A stretch of 64,000 nt of DNA. It comes from a virus. The notes beneath the pieces were generated by a model that saw nothing but the letters and a program-made list of their open reading frames with translations, was not told the DNA's origin and did not search any database. Below are positions 29,129 through 37,335 of the stretch, one piece after another. Both the position numbers and the translations under genes were made by a program. The stretch spans positions 1 through 64,000 of the IMG/VR virus record IMGVR_UViG_3300014913_000007; one strand, 5' to 3'. Position 1 is the stretch's first letter, and each line of letters begins with the position of its first letter.

Positions 29129-29530
29129 TTACCAGGTATCTTTTACTTCCTCTATAGTGTAGTTAATAAATAAGTCAGAGTATTTGGATATATCATACGT
29201 CTTCTTTTTTACCTTTCTAAATATTATTCTATAACACTCCCTAACTTCTTCCTCTTTCATTCTATTTTCTACCTCAGTAGTATAAGCTAAAAAGTATTGG
29301 AGGTATTCATCATTGATATCGAACTCACAATCAGCTACAGGGTTTTTAATGAGTATGCTAGAAAGACCTACTTCCCTCGCAAATGCATTAACCATTCTTC
29401 TTAGTATGTTGATTAAATGCTCAGTCCTTATGTCATTTAAACATAATTGATTTCCATGATGATCCTCATGAATTATCTCATTTTTATCTACAAATTCTAT
29501 CTTATCTACCACTTGTATACTCTCTTCCAT
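29129..29530 (-). CDS. hypothetical protein
   Basis: 133 aa, helical and charged (RTEHLINILRRMVNAFAREV; ENRMKEEEVRECYRIIFRKV). Starts 17 nt after the small frame 29548-29697. No family recognised. Confidence 0.6.
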   Translation of the reverse strand: MEESIQVVDKIEFVDKNEIIHEDHHGNQLCLNDIRTEHLINILRRMVNAFAREVGLSSILIKNPVADCEFDINDEYLQYFLAYTTEVENRMKEEEVRECYRIIFRKVKKKTYDISKYSDLFINYTIEEVKDTW

Positions 29531-29547
29531 TATCCATTATATGTTTC

Positions 29548-29697
29548 CTATACTACTGGAACGATAAAATATTGTTTATCGTTTTCCACTTCAGAAACTG
29601 TTCCAACTATATCCCTAGCACTCAGATCTGTTACTATACACAACTTAAACTCACCTTTTAGGCTCCTAGACACAAAAAGTTGCTCTTCAAATAGCAA
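29548..29697 (-). CDS. possible 49-aa protein with TTG start
   Basis: Starts TTG (LLFEEQLFVSRSLKG) with GAGGGA 5-10 nt upstream inside the end of 29658-29900, and ends YFIVPVV. The strand-rich sequence looks protein-like and fills a gap in the operon, but no ATG is available. Confidence 0.35.
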   Translation of the reverse strand: MLFEEQLFVSRSLKGEFKLCIVTDLSARDIVGTVSEVENDKQYFIVPVV

Positions 29698-29900
29698 GTA
29701 GTTCCCTCCCGCTTCATAACATCTTCAGGGATGAACTCTATACTTCTTTCCTTCCAGTCTGCAAACTCCTTGGAAGTTATTAGTCCATAGCCCTTCTCTT
29801 CGAGCTTCAGCTCCTCTACTAGATCATATACCTTCTTAGCAGGTATCTTAATTTCCTCTGCTAGATCCTGGTAGTGTCTTTGTTTCATCGTTGTAGTCAT
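29658..29900 (-). CDS. small protein with helix-turn-helix-like start
   Basis: 80 aa from ATG 29900 with AAGGAA upstream (frame opens at 29918). HYQDLAEEIKIPAKKVYDLV resembles a helix-turn-helix, followed by an L-E-E-K-G-Y-G-L-I wing-like segment; possible DNA binding. Second gene after 29915-30055. Confidence 0.55.
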   Translation of the reverse strand: MTTTMKQRHYQDLAEEIKIPAKKVYDLVEELKLEEKGYGLITSKEFADWKERSIEFIPEDVMKREGTTCYLKSNFLCLGA

Positions 29901-29914
29901 GTCATAGTTCCTTA

Positions 29915-30055
29915 TCAATCTTTGGGCTTAATGTCTAAAGATGCCAGAAATATTAATAAAATACCTCCAATCCCATAATACCAAGCTGCTGCAATAGTAA
30001 GTGTTATTAAGTATATAGCTTTAAAAGGTCTAATTACTAGTGTTAATTTATTCAT
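29915..30055 (-). CDS. small membrane protein
   Basis: 46 aa. A basic start (MNKLTLVIRPFKAIYLITLT) runs into AAAWYYGIGGILLIFLASL: one or two spans. GGAGAAAG precedes the ATG; directly behind promoter 30090-30116. Function unknown. Confidence 0.6.
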   Translation of the reverse strand: MNKLTLVIRPFKAIYLITLTIAAAWYYGIGGILLIFLASLDIKPKD

Positions 30056-30089
30056 GATAACTTTCTCCATTTTTAAGTCTCATATTATA

Positions 30090-30116
30090 TATCGTCATAT
30101 TTTCAGAAAACTTTAG
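30090..30116 (-). promoter_or_regulatory. sigma-28-type promoter
   Basis: Minus strand TAAAGTTT, 11 nt, GACGATAT; back-to-back with the rightward promoter 30138-30168. Confidence 0.85.
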
Positions 30117-30137
30117 TAGAAAAATAATTAAATACTT

Positions 30138-30168
30138 CTAAAGTTTTTTAATAACCAGCCGATAATAC
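30138..30168 (+). promoter_or_regulatory. sigma-28-type promoter, perfect match
   Basis: TAAAGTTT, 11 nt, GCCGATAA: identical to the FliA consensus in every position. ATG of 30173-30562 lies 8 nt beyond the box. Confidence 0.9.
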
Positions 30169-30172
30169 TCTT

Positions 30173-30562
30173 ATGGTTTGGGACTATTTAGATGAAACAA
30201 GAGAACAAAAAAGAAAGTTAATTGCCCTCTATAGAGAGCTTAACACTGACTGTGTAGCTTTTAATGATATACTGTTTGACTTCAAACATCAGTATATAAT
30301 AGCCTATGTACTTGATTCTGCAGTAAATACTCAAACAGTGCGGATAATTCAGTCAGCTGCCAAAAGTGACCTACCAATTCTTTATACTAAAAAGGCTCAA
30401 CTAAAACATACAGGTAAAGTCTTTCTAGCAAAAGCAACCCTAAGAACAGCCACACATCGTGGAGATCATTCAATTATTGATTTCGAAATGGGAGGCATTA
30501 GTATGATAAAGGTAAGTGACTATAATTATGGTAAAAGTTGGAGAGTGTATAGAGCAGTATAA
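30173..30562 (+). CDS. W-x-x-x-R family-related protein
   Basis: 129 aa, the longest relative. Helical start (ETREQKRKLIALYRELNTDC), strand core with DHSIIDFEMGGISMIKV, and end YGKSWRVYRAV. Leaderless from a perfect sigma-28-type promoter. Function unknown. Confidence 0.65.
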   Translation: MVWDYLDETREQKRKLIALYRELNTDCVAFNDILFDFKHQYIIAYVLDSAVNTQTVRIIQSAAKSDLPILYTKKAQLKHTGKVFLAKATLRTATHRGDHSIIDFEMGGISMIKVSDYNYGKSWRVYRAV

Positions 30563-30577
30563 AAAGTAAAAAAATAG

Positions 30578-30610
30578 CTAAAGTTTTTAAGGAATCTTCC
30601 GATAAATTAT
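30578..30610 (+). promoter_or_regulatory. sigma-28-type promoter
   Basis: TAAAGTTT, 11 nt, TCCGATAA; reads into the operon starting at 30626. Confidence 0.85.
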
Positions 30611-30625
30611 ACAGGAGATAAAACT

Positions 30626-30928
30626 ATGAAAGAAGTATTTACAGTAGAATTGCAAGAGACTATAAATTGCACAGAGGACTGTCGTAATGGTTGCTCATCT
30701 GAAAACCATTATACTGTGGATTGGGTTGAAAATCAATTAAGTTCATACAACATTGAACTAGAGACGGATGATGAAGGAAGAATCTTAAATACTCCTGAAG
30801 AGATTAAAACCAGGATAGAAGAGAAGCAAGAAGGTCTTAGTGAGTATTATGAGGTGGAACTATCCGAGGACGGCTTCTGTGGAGATTTAAAAAATGGAAA
30901 CACTATAATAGGATCAATTTTATATTAA
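30626..30928 (+). CDS. hypothetical acidic protein with Cys cluster
   Basis: 100 aa. CTEDCRNGCSSENHY gives three close Cys near residue 16; the rest is acidic. AGGAGATAAA precedes the ATG. First gene of an operon that runs through 33080. Function unknown. Confidence 0.65.
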   Translation: MKEVFTVELQETINCTEDCRNGCSSENHYTVDWVENQLSSYNIELETDDEGRILNTPEEIKTRIEEKQEGLSEYYEVELSEDGFCGDLKNGNTIIGSILY

Positions 30929-30941
30929 ACAGGACAGACTT

Positions 30942-32162
30942 ATGACCGCTATACTTGAATGTGTTGTAGAAAACATTATGGGAATTGATAATGTAAACCT
31001 AGACCTAAACGGTCAGAACCTAACTATAGGTGGAAAGAATGGAGAAGGTAAGACAGGATTACTATCTGCAATACTTATGGCTCTAGGTGGTGGTAAGTTT
31101 ATTCCAGAAGATCCAGTTAAGCACGGAGCAGAGAAGGGTACAGTAACCCTGAAGACAGATGAATTCCTAGTAACTCTTAATGTAAAAACAGATAGAAGTG
31201 CAGATCTTGTAGTGAGGTCTCTAGATGGTGAGAAACTTAAGTCTCCTCAGTCTATCTTAAATGCTGCCTTCGGTAAGCTAGCTTTTGAGCCTGGAATCTT
31301 TATTACTTCTAGTGAGGAGAAGAAGATTGAACTTTTAGCTGAGTATCTTGACATTGATATTAAAAGCTACGAAAATAACGAAGCGAATCTATATCAAAAA
31401 AGGAGAGATTTAGGTAGAGACCTAGACAAGCAGAAAAAAGTCTTTGAAAGTCTAACAGAGTTTAAGAATGTACCTGAAAAAGTTATATCAGTAACTAAAC
31501 TATCTCAAGAACTTAAAGCTAATCAAGAATTTAATTCAAATATTGATTCTAAGTTGGCACAGTTAAAGGTTAAACAAACTGATAGAAAAAACACCTTAAA
31601 ACAGTTAGAAGAACTGCAAGTAAAGCTGGAGAAGGAAGAAAAAGAAATTAAAAAACTAAAGAAGTTTACTGTGGTTGAGAAGAGACCAGTGGATGCTTTA
31701 GTTGAGCAGATAGCAAACGCAGAGGAGATCAACTCTCAAGTTAATGCTAACACTATTAAAGCTGATGCTCAAGTCGCACTGGACAAGGTAACTAAGCAAC
31801 ATAAGAAAGCAGATGGAGATTTGGAGAAAGCAAGGAAAGAGTATAAAAAGGTACTAGATGAAGCTAAACTACCTCTTAAAGGTCTAGTCATTGAAGATGG
31901 TAAGGTATTCTTTAATAAGGTGCCCTTCTCTCAACTTAGTGAGTCTGAACAGTGGAAGATCTCTATGTCAATAGGTTATGGTCTTAATCCTAAAGGTATT
32001 ATGATTATGCGTAGTATGGGAGGGTTGGACTGTGATAGTAGGGAGGAGATGCGTAAACTTGCTAAGAAGTTGAAAGTTCAATTACTGTTAGAAGTAATTG
32101 ACACTCCAGATGATGTTCAAATAGTAATTAAAGAAGGAAAGGTATTCCAGGATAAAAGATAA
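30942..32162 (+). CDS. SMC/RecF-type ATPase
   Basis: 406 aa. Walker A GGKNGEGKTGLL (30-38), a long Lys/Glu coiled coil (about 170-300) and a C-terminal half with SQLSESEQWKISMS in the ABC-signature position and IMIMRSMGGLD where Walker B should be (the usual acidic pair is reduced to one Asp). This is the RecF/Rad50-like layout used in DNA repair or replication; many large phages have a short version. Its exact role, and whether it hydrolyses ATP, are open. Confidence 0.75.
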   Translation: MTAILECVVENIMGIDNVNLDLNGQNLTIGGKNGEGKTGLLSAILMALGGGKFIPEDPVKHGAEKGTVTLKTDEFLVTLNVKTDRSADLVVRSLDGEKLKSPQSILNAAFGKLAFEPGIFITSSEEKKIELLAEYLDIDIKSYENNEANLYQKRRDLGRDLDKQKKVFESLTEFKNVPEKVISVTKLSQELKANQEFNSNIDSKLAQLKVKQTDRKNTLKQLEELQVKLEKEEKEIKKLKKFTVVEKRPVDALVEQIANAEEINSQVNANTIKADAQVALDKVTKQHKKADGDLEKARKEYKKVLDEAKLPLKGLVIEDGKVFFNKVPFSQLSESEQWKISMSIGYGLNPKGIMIMRSMGGLDCDSREEMRKLAKKLKVQLLLEVIDTPDDVQIVIKEGKVFQDKR

Positions 32163-32422
32163 TGAGTAGTACTAAACGAGCAATTAGAAAAGCAGTAACC
32201 TCGTGGTTTGGTATGGAAAGTCCTAATGGTACTTATTTCTTTAACCTAACTAGAGTAAAAAGCTCAGCATCTTATGGTACTATGACTTTAAAAGACTTCG
32301 AAGAAGTAACAGAAAAGCAGATTGATGAATTAACTGAAGCTATCTGGGAGGAACTTATAGCAGAAGTCAGAGGAAATGAAAGTCTAGATTTGGACCTTAA
32401 AAAATCCATGTGGCCAAAGTAA
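32162..32422 (+). CDS. hypothetical protein
   Basis: 86 aa. Overlaps the ATPase stop by 1 bp, so translation is coupled. SSTKRAIRKAVTSWFGMESP then acidic helices (EVTEKQIDELTEAIWEELIA). Function unknown. Confidence 0.65.
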   Translation: MSSTKRAIRKAVTSWFGMESPNGTYFFNLTRVKSSASYGTMTLKDFEEVTEKQIDELTEAIWEELIAEVRGNESLDLDLKKSMWPK

Positions 32423-32438
32423 CTGGAGAACTACTTAA

Positions 32439-32693
32439 ATGTCAAGCAAGATACTAGCCAAATTTAAAGCAGAGGAAAAAGCATTTAAAAAGAAGCAACT
32501 AAAGAAGAAACAAGAACTTGTACACAATATGTATAAAGATCTACTTCCTGAGCAACAAGAATTCTTAAATAAAGTTTTTAAAGTAAATTATCCTAAATGT
32601 AAAACTAAAGATGTAGATAATGTCTTGGCATTAATGGAAAGAACTATTAAAAAAACATTGAAAAGGCTAGTCCTTTGTTGGCAAACATATTAA
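32439..32693 (+). CDS. small basic helical protein
   Basis: 84 aa, Lys-rich coiled-coil start (LAKFKAEEKAFKKKQLKKKQ), then LLPEQQEFLNKVFKVNYPKC. Co-transcribed with the ATPase. Function unknown. Confidence 0.6.
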   Translation: MSSKILAKFKAEEKAFKKKQLKKKQELVHNMYKDLLPEQQEFLNKVFKVNYPKCKTKDVDNVLALMERTIKKTLKRLVLCWQTY

Positions 32694-32711
32694 GAAATTT
32701 TGAGGAAATAG

Positions 32712-33080
32712 ATGAAGGATAAACATACAAAGCACTTTAACCTAGCTAAAAGATTAGCTAAAAAGTCTAATCATCCTAGATATCAAATGAGCTGTGTAAT
32801 AGTGAAAGGAAACACTATAATAAGTACTGGGTATAATCAGCTCAAAACGCACCCCAAATCCCCTCACAAGTGGAACATGATACATGCTGAGTTTGCTGCC
32901 GTTTTAGGCACTCCTGCTGCCCAGTTACGAGGATCTACAGTGTATGTATACAGAGAGCTTAAGAACGGAGAATCAGCTCTAGCGAAGCCTTGTAAGTCCT
33001 GTATGAAGATGCTTTCTGATTGTGAAATTAGTAGAGTTTTTTATTCAACAGCTAATGGATACGACAGTATTGAATATTAG
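32712..33080 (+). CDS. cytidine/deoxycytidylate deaminase-family protein
   Basis: 122 aa. H58-A59-E60 and P93-C94-x-x-C97 form the zinc-dependent deaminase site (HAE plus PCxxC), with CVIVKGNTIISTGYNQLKTH upstream. The family converts dCMP to dUMP, feeding thymidylate synthesis (ThyX at 58246), or deaminates free cytidine or nucleic acid. It is slightly shorter than phage dCMP deaminases and lacks an obvious allosteric insert. Confidence 0.8.
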   Translation: MKDKHTKHFNLAKRLAKKSNHPRYQMSCVIVKGNTIISTGYNQLKTHPKSPHKWNMIHAEFAAVLGTPAAQLRGSTVYVYRELKNGESALAKPCKSCMKMLSDCEISRVFYSTANGYDSIEY

Positions 33081-33091
33081 TTAAAATAAAG

Positions 33092-33123
33092 CTAAAGTTT
33101 TATTATAAAGTGACGATATTACT
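33092..33123 (+). promoter_or_regulatory. sigma-28-type promoter
   Basis: TAAAGTTT, 11 nt, GACGATAT, ATG of 33127 ten nt beyond. Confidence 0.8.
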
Positions 33124-33126
33124 ATT

Positions 33127-33426
33127 ATGACAGATTTTACATTTGATGCCTCATATGTCTCTGTACTTCCTGCTAGATGTAAGGATGAAGTCTCAGTAGA
33201 AGTTAGTGGTGCAGACGAAGACGAAATAATGAATCAGATTGATATAGGAAATGCAATAAATCATTACGGAGAGTCAGATATACTTGGTAAAATGGGAGCT
33301 TCTACAGTAGTCTCAGAATCTGATATAGGAGACTTGTTATCTGAAATGGAGACTGGAGACATTCTAGATTATGTAGGTATATCAGAAATAGAAGAATGGT
33401 TAAGAAATAAAGGATTACTAATTTAG
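33127..33426 (+). CDS. acidic hypothetical protein
   Basis: 99 aa with repeated Asp/Glu-Ile motifs (ADEDEIMNQIDIGNAI; SESDIGDLLSEMETGDILDY), suggesting short internal repeats. Predicted leaderless. Function unknown. Confidence 0.6.
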   Translation: MTDFTFDASYVSVLPARCKDEVSVEVSGADEDEIMNQIDIGNAINHYGESDILGKMGASTVVSESDIGDLLSEMETGDILDYVGISEIEEWLRNKGLLI

Positions 33427-33441
33427 TATAGTAGGACAGAT

Positions 33442-33545
33442 ATGAAACCTCCAAAATAAAAGATTCAGAAGCAACTGAATTTGATTCTAACGATCAATAT
33501 CGTTCTAAATGCGAATATAATATTAAACTTATGGAAAAAGAGTAA
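33442..33545 (+). pseudogene. small gene needing a frameshift
   Basis: ATG with GGACAG upstream gives MKPPK then stops; the next frame continues KDSEATEFDSNDQYRSKCEY and ends EKE, stopping just before the next ATG. An extra A in the AAAA run would join them. Either a decayed gene, a programmed frameshift or a sequence error. Confidence 0.35.
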
Positions 33546-33546
33546 C

Positions 33547-34434
33547 ATGTCAATACAAAGCCTATCCATAGTAGTTCCTAATAAGAAATGTATTAATAAA
33601 TGTAAGTTCTGTGTATCTAGAATGCATGATGCAGATGAATATGAGAATATGATTACAGGCAGGAATTTATACTTTGACCGATATATGAGTGATTTCATAC
33701 AACGATTGGAATATGCTAGAGATAATGGATGTCAGACTGTAATCCTTACCGGAGATACTGAGCCTCAACAGAACTGGGAGTTCTTAAAACTGTTTGCTAT
33801 CTTTAATAAGATGTCTAAGAATCCTTTCAAGCAGGTGGAGATGCAAACCTCTGGGACTCTCCTAGATGATGGCTATTTGTACTTCTTAAGACACCATGTA
33901 GGAGTTACTACTATAGCTCTATCTACTGCTAATGTATTCAACCAAGAAAAGAACTTTGAAATACAGCAAACCCCTGAGAAATATCAATTTGATGTTGACT
34001 ATCTTTGTAGCAGAATAAAAACCTATAGATTTACCTTAAGAATCTGTTTGAACATGACTAACACGTATCAAACTAAAGCTGGATATCCACACCCTGAAGA
34101 TTATTTTAATAAAGTCGAAGAGCTAGGTGGAAACCAGATCACTTTTAGAAAGATGTATACTTCTGGCAATGACACTAATCAAGATCATTGGATTGATAGT
34201 CATCAGTTCGAGGAGGGATTTTTTAAAGAGATAGCAACTTTTATTAAAACTGGGGGTAGTTTACTTAGAGTACTAGATTATGGTCAGCTGTGTTACTCGG
34301 TAAAGGGGATGTCTACTGTAGTAGACGATGATTGTATGTCTCAGATACCAAAAAAAGATTTAAAGTATCTTATTTTAAGACCTGATTGTAAATTATACTC
34401 TCAGTGGGATGATAAGGGAAGTTTAATATTTTAA
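33547..34434 (+). CDS. radical SAM protein of unknown substrate
   Basis: 295 aa from ATG 33547 (frame opens at 33481, but earlier codons overlap another small frame). KKCINKCKFCVSR is the CxxxCxxC motif that binds a 4Fe-4S cluster and SAM; VILTGDTEPQQNW corresponds to the GGE-like motif, and VEMQTSGTLLDDGYLYFL is typical of the barrel. C-terminal CKLYSQW has no second cluster pattern. The reaction cannot be told; rSAM enzymes in phages modify tRNA, nucleotides or peptides. Confidence 0.75.
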   Translation: MSIQSLSIVVPNKKCINKCKFCVSRMHDADEYENMITGRNLYFDRYMSDFIQRLEYARDNGCQTVILTGDTEPQQNWEFLKLFAIFNKMSKNPFKQVEMQTSGTLLDDGYLYFLRHHVGVTTIALSTANVFNQEKNFEIQQTPEKYQFDVDYLCSRIKTYRFTLRICLNMTNTYQTKAGYPHPEDYFNKVEELGGNQITFRKMYTSGNDTNQDHWIDSHQFEEGFFKEIATFIKTGGSLLRVLDYGQLCYSVKGMSTVVDDDCMSQIPKKDLKYLILRPDCKLYSQWDDKGSLIF

Positions 34435-34443
34435 AGGAATGTT

Positions 34444-34623
34444 ATGAATATAAAATTAAAAATAACTAGAGCTGCTGCTATAGCTAAAATAGTAACTATG
34501 GTTGTAAAATCTAAAGATAGCTTTATAGAAAACTTATTGGCTTATATTTTTAGAGATACTTCCTATACTTTTAACATAGTTATTAGGGAGCGTGATAATG
34601 AAACTCTAAAGGAGTTAGAATAG
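34444..34623 (+). CDS. small hypothetical protein
   Basis: 59 aa: MNIKLKITRAAAIAKIVTMV, FIENLLAYIF, YTFNIVIRERDNETL. Strand-helix-strand. AAGGAATGTT lies upstream and it is co-transcribed with the radical SAM gene. Function unknown. Confidence 0.55.
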   Translation: MNIKLKITRAAAIAKIVTMVVKSKDSFIENLLAYIFRDTSYTFNIVIRERDNETLKELE

Positions 34624-34781
34624 TGGTAAAAAGGTATACTGAAGAATTGAAAGAACTGCTTATTGCTATGATATTGGGTAATATCTCTATCTGGATATCT
34701 CATGACCTATCAGGGTTTGAATGGTTACGTGCAAACTATCGGTATACCTGTAGTTATACTTTATCTTATTATTCAATGTAA
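34623..34781 (+). CDS. possible 52-aa protein with GTG start
   Basis: Starts GTG overlapping the previous stop (TAGTG), MVKRYTEELKELLIAMILGN, ending YTLSYYSM. AAAGGAG lies 10 nt upstream. Hydrophobic middle; function unknown. Confidence 0.45.
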   Translation: MVKRYTEELKELLIAMILGNISIWISHDLSGFEWLRANYRYTCSYTLSYYSM

Positions 34782-34795
34782 AGCAAAGAGGTACA

Positions 34796-35047
34796 ATGGT
34801 ATTTAAAAAAGAAGATTTCTATCCCTGTGAGATATGTGGTAGAAAAACACATAATAATTTAGTTATGGACATTCCTTGCTCAATATGTGACGATAATACG
34901 GTTGAGTGCTGTATTTATTGTGTGAATAGTAATCATCCATTACTGGAGGCATGTTATGTATGTGAACAAATGGCAGACGATTTACTATACCAGGAACAGT
35001 TGGAGAAACTGGAAGCAGCAAAAAAGAAAAGAAGGAAAAAGAAATGA
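34796..35047 (+). CDS. multi-zinc-finger small protein
   Basis: 83 aa with four CxxC pairs (CEICGRK, CSICDDN, CCIYCVN, CYVCEQM), so probably two zinc sites, then a Lys/Arg tail. AGAGGT precedes the ATG. Nucleic-acid or protein binding is inferred. Confidence 0.65.
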   Translation: MVFKKEDFYPCEICGRKTHNNLVMDIPCSICDDNTVECCIYCVNSNHPLLEACYVCEQMADDLLYQEQLEKLEAAKKKRRKKK

Positions 35048-35056
35048 GTGCTATCT

Positions 35057-35842
35057 TTAAGTAGTCTTATTTAATCTCCACTTACGGGTTTTTATTGAGG
35101 AGCTAGTCCTTGTTAATTTCTTCTCTAATTCGGCTATGGTTAGTTCTTCAGACAAAATTAAGAGGTCTTCCCAACCTTCCCACGTTTTACAAGAGTATAG
35201 TCTTCTATTTGCAGTTCTTTTCCAATTTTTAAGCTTTAGGTATGCGTTATGCTTACGATCTAAACAAGTACAACAGTTTGCATATAGTAGCTCAGAAAAT
35301 TTAACAGCTGCTTCATCGTATATACAGATGTTGTAAGCGTCATCTCTAACATTCCTGGATATGTTTAACTCTATTCCTATAACATCTATTAGAGTACCTA
35401 CTAAGTACTCCTTTAATCTTTCTGACTTGGTACATAGGGACATAAAGGCCCTGTTATTAGAAGTTATTCCTAAGGAACCATCTCCATCATATATCCCTCT
35501 AAGATAGTCTGGTTGAAACTTTACTACAGGTGGAGTAATTGTCTCACTTTTTCTGCCTACTGGTATAAATGGAGTAAAATACTTCTTTAAAAAGTCTTTT
35601 GTATTAATATTAATTGCTACACTTTTGTAATCTTTTTTAAAGTTTGTATCTCTAGTTCTATAGTACTTGGTAACATGTACAATAGGACTCAGGATTTCTT
35701 CTATTTTATTTATAACATCTAAATCTCTAATAGATATCTCTAGGGATAGCTTATATTTATCTTTATCCTTAAACTTATAAAGACTTCCATCAGTTTGAAA
35801 TAAACCCAGTAAGTACAGATGGTTATTATCTAATAGTCTCAT
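35057..35842 (-). CDS. free-standing LAGLIDADG homing endonuclease
   Basis: 261 aa from ATG 35842, 10 nt beyond a TATAAT box. Two LAGLIDADG motifs, LLGLFQTDGSL near residue 9 and LRGIYDGDGSL near 120, each with a catalytic Asp, mark a monomeric enzyme. The C-terminus (TIAELEKKLTRTSSSIKTRK) is a helix-turn-helix. It lies beside rtcB but splits no gene, so it spreads as an independent mobile gene. Own sigma-70-type promoter 35853-35881. Confidence 0.85.
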   Translation of the reverse strand: MRLLDNNHLYLLGLFQTDGSLYKFKDKDKYKLSLEISIRDLDVINKIEEILSPIVHVTKYYRTRDTNFKKDYKSVAININTKDFLKKYFTPFIPVGRKSETITPPVVKFQPDYLRGIYDGDGSLGITSNNRAFMSLCTKSERLKEYLVGTLIDVIGIELNISRNVRDDAYNICIYDEAAVKFSELLYANCCTCLDRKHNAYLKLKNWKRTANRRLYSCKTWEGWEDLLILSEELTIAELEKKLTRTSSSIKTRKWRLNKTT

Positions 35843-35852
35843 AATAGTAAAT

Positions 35853-35881
35853 ATTATAGCAAATTTAAACATTTTTGTTAA
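35853..35881 (-). promoter_or_regulatory. sigma-70-type promoter
   Basis: Minus strand TTAACA, 17 nt, TATAAT; leaderless for the homing endonuclease. Confidence 0.7.
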
Positions 35882-35886
35882 ATTTA

Positions 35887-35916
35887 CTAAAGTTTTGTGA
35901 TATACTGGTCGATACT
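35887..35916 (+). promoter_or_regulatory. sigma-28-type promoter
   Basis: TAAAGTTT, 12 nt, GTCGATAC; serves rtcB. Confidence 0.75.
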
Positions 35917-35945
35917 AACTATAGGATTTAAAATTAGAGAATAGT

Positions 35946-37133
35946 ATGACAGTTTTTAAGTTTAAAAAAGACAATATGAAAGTCCCATGTTTTATATGGC
36001 ACAATATGCGAACTTTTGATAAACAGGCATTGCAGCAAATAATTACTGCATCTAAATTACCTTTCATATTCCATCACACCTGTGTAATGGCTGACGGGCA
36101 CAAAGGGTATTCATTACCTATAGGAGGCGTAGTGGCCTGCTTAGGAGTAGTGTCTCCAGCTATGGTAGGTTTCGACCAAGGATGCGGTATGTTAGCTGTG
36201 AAAACAGGAATAAAGATTACTGAATTGAATAGAGAACTGTTAATTCGAATAAAAAAGTTAATAGAAACCCATGTTCCAGTAGGATTAGGTACTTATAACC
36301 AAACTCCACAGGAGTGGGAGGGATTTAACAATACACCAGATGATGTGGTAATTCAGAAACAACTACAATCTGCACGTTTCCAGTTGGGATCACTTGGATC
36401 GAATAATCACTTTTTAGAGATACAATCAGGTTCTGATGGTTACATTTGGTATATGATTCACTCTGGAAGTAGAAATCTAGGACATAAAGTAGCTACCCAC
36501 TACAACAAACTGGCCTTAAATTTAAATAAAAAATGGCATTCAGATATAAAAAGATTAAAAGGTGATGAACCTATGTCTTTCTTACCAGTAGACACTCAAG
36601 AAGGAGTGGATTTTATAACAGCTCTAGATTTTACATTAAAGTTCGCTCAAGCTAGTAGAGAGAATATGTCTAATAAGATTCAAGGTTGTATTACACAGGT
36701 ACTTAAATGTACATTTGAAAAACCTATAAATATACACCATAACTATGCAGCTCTAGAGAATCATTATGGTAAAAACGTTTGGGTACATCGGAAAGGGGCT
36801 ACTTCTGCTAAGAAAGGGCAATTGGGAATCATACCTGGATCTCAAGGCACTAAATCTTTTATAGTTAGAGGAAAGGGAAGTCAGGAGTCATTCACTTCCT
36901 GTAGTCACGGAGCTGGGAGAATTCTTGGAAGAAAGAAAGCAAAACAAACACTAAAGTTAAATGAAGAGTTGAAATTACTAGAAGATAAGGGAATCTTACA
37001 TTCAATAAAATCCAAGGCTAACTTGGATGAGTCACCTTCCGCTTACAAAGACATAGATATAGTCATGAAAGCGCAAAAAGACTTGGTAGATATAGTTGTA
37101 GAATTATCCCCTTTAGCAGTAGTTAAGGGCTAA
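35946..37133 (+). CDS. rtcB: RNA ligase RtcB
   Basis: 395 aa. MADGHKGYSLPIGGV, GFDQGCGM (C80 metal ligand), HSGSRNLGH, INIHHNYAALENHYG, HRKGATSAKKG and CSHGAGR (H321 is the guanylylated His) are all present. RtcB joins RNA 2',3'-cyclic-phosphate ends to 5'-OH ends with GTP and manganese, repairing tRNAs cut by host anticodon nucleases. Full length and intact. Next to the CCA-adding enzyme and nucleotidyltransferase it forms an RNA-repair group. Confidence 0.95.
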   Translation: MTVFKFKKDNMKVPCFIWHNMRTFDKQALQQIITASKLPFIFHHTCVMADGHKGYSLPIGGVVACLGVVSPAMVGFDQGCGMLAVKTGIKITELNRELLIRIKKLIETHVPVGLGTYNQTPQEWEGFNNTPDDVVIQKQLQSARFQLGSLGSNNHFLEIQSGSDGYIWYMIHSGSRNLGHKVATHYNKLALNLNKKWHSDIKRLKGDEPMSFLPVDTQEGVDFITALDFTLKFAQASRENMSNKIQGCITQVLKCTFEKPINIHHNYAALENHYGKNVWVHRKGATSAKKGQLGIIPGSQGTKSFIVRGKGSQESFTSCSHGAGRILGRKKAKQTLKLNEELKLLEDKGILHSIKSKANLDESPSAYKDIDIVMKAQKDLVDIVVELSPLAVVKG

Positions 37134-37134
37134 T

Positions 37135-37317
37135 TTAATCTGAAACATCCTCAAAGCAAGTACATTGATAATACAAACTTGGATCTACCTCTCCAGTTTC
37201 TTCGTTATACATCCAGGGCCTACCAACTTCTTTTGGGTATCCACATTTTTCACATTTATCTAGATAGCCAAAGAATACAACACTATTGTATAACTTAGTC
37301 AAAAATAATTTTATCAT
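37135..37317 (-). CDS. small Cys-containing protein
   Basis: 60 aa. CEKCGYPKEVGRPW and YYQCTCFEDVSD supply four Cys in zinc-ribbon order. Convergent with rtcB (1 nt apart). A TATACT box lies about 8 nt before the ATG. Function unknown. Confidence 0.5.
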   Translation of the reverse strand: MIKLFLTKLYNSVVFFGYLDKCEKCGYPKEVGRPWMYNEETGEVDPSLYYQCTCFEDVSD

Positions 37318-37335
37318 TAACTTAGTATATCAGAG

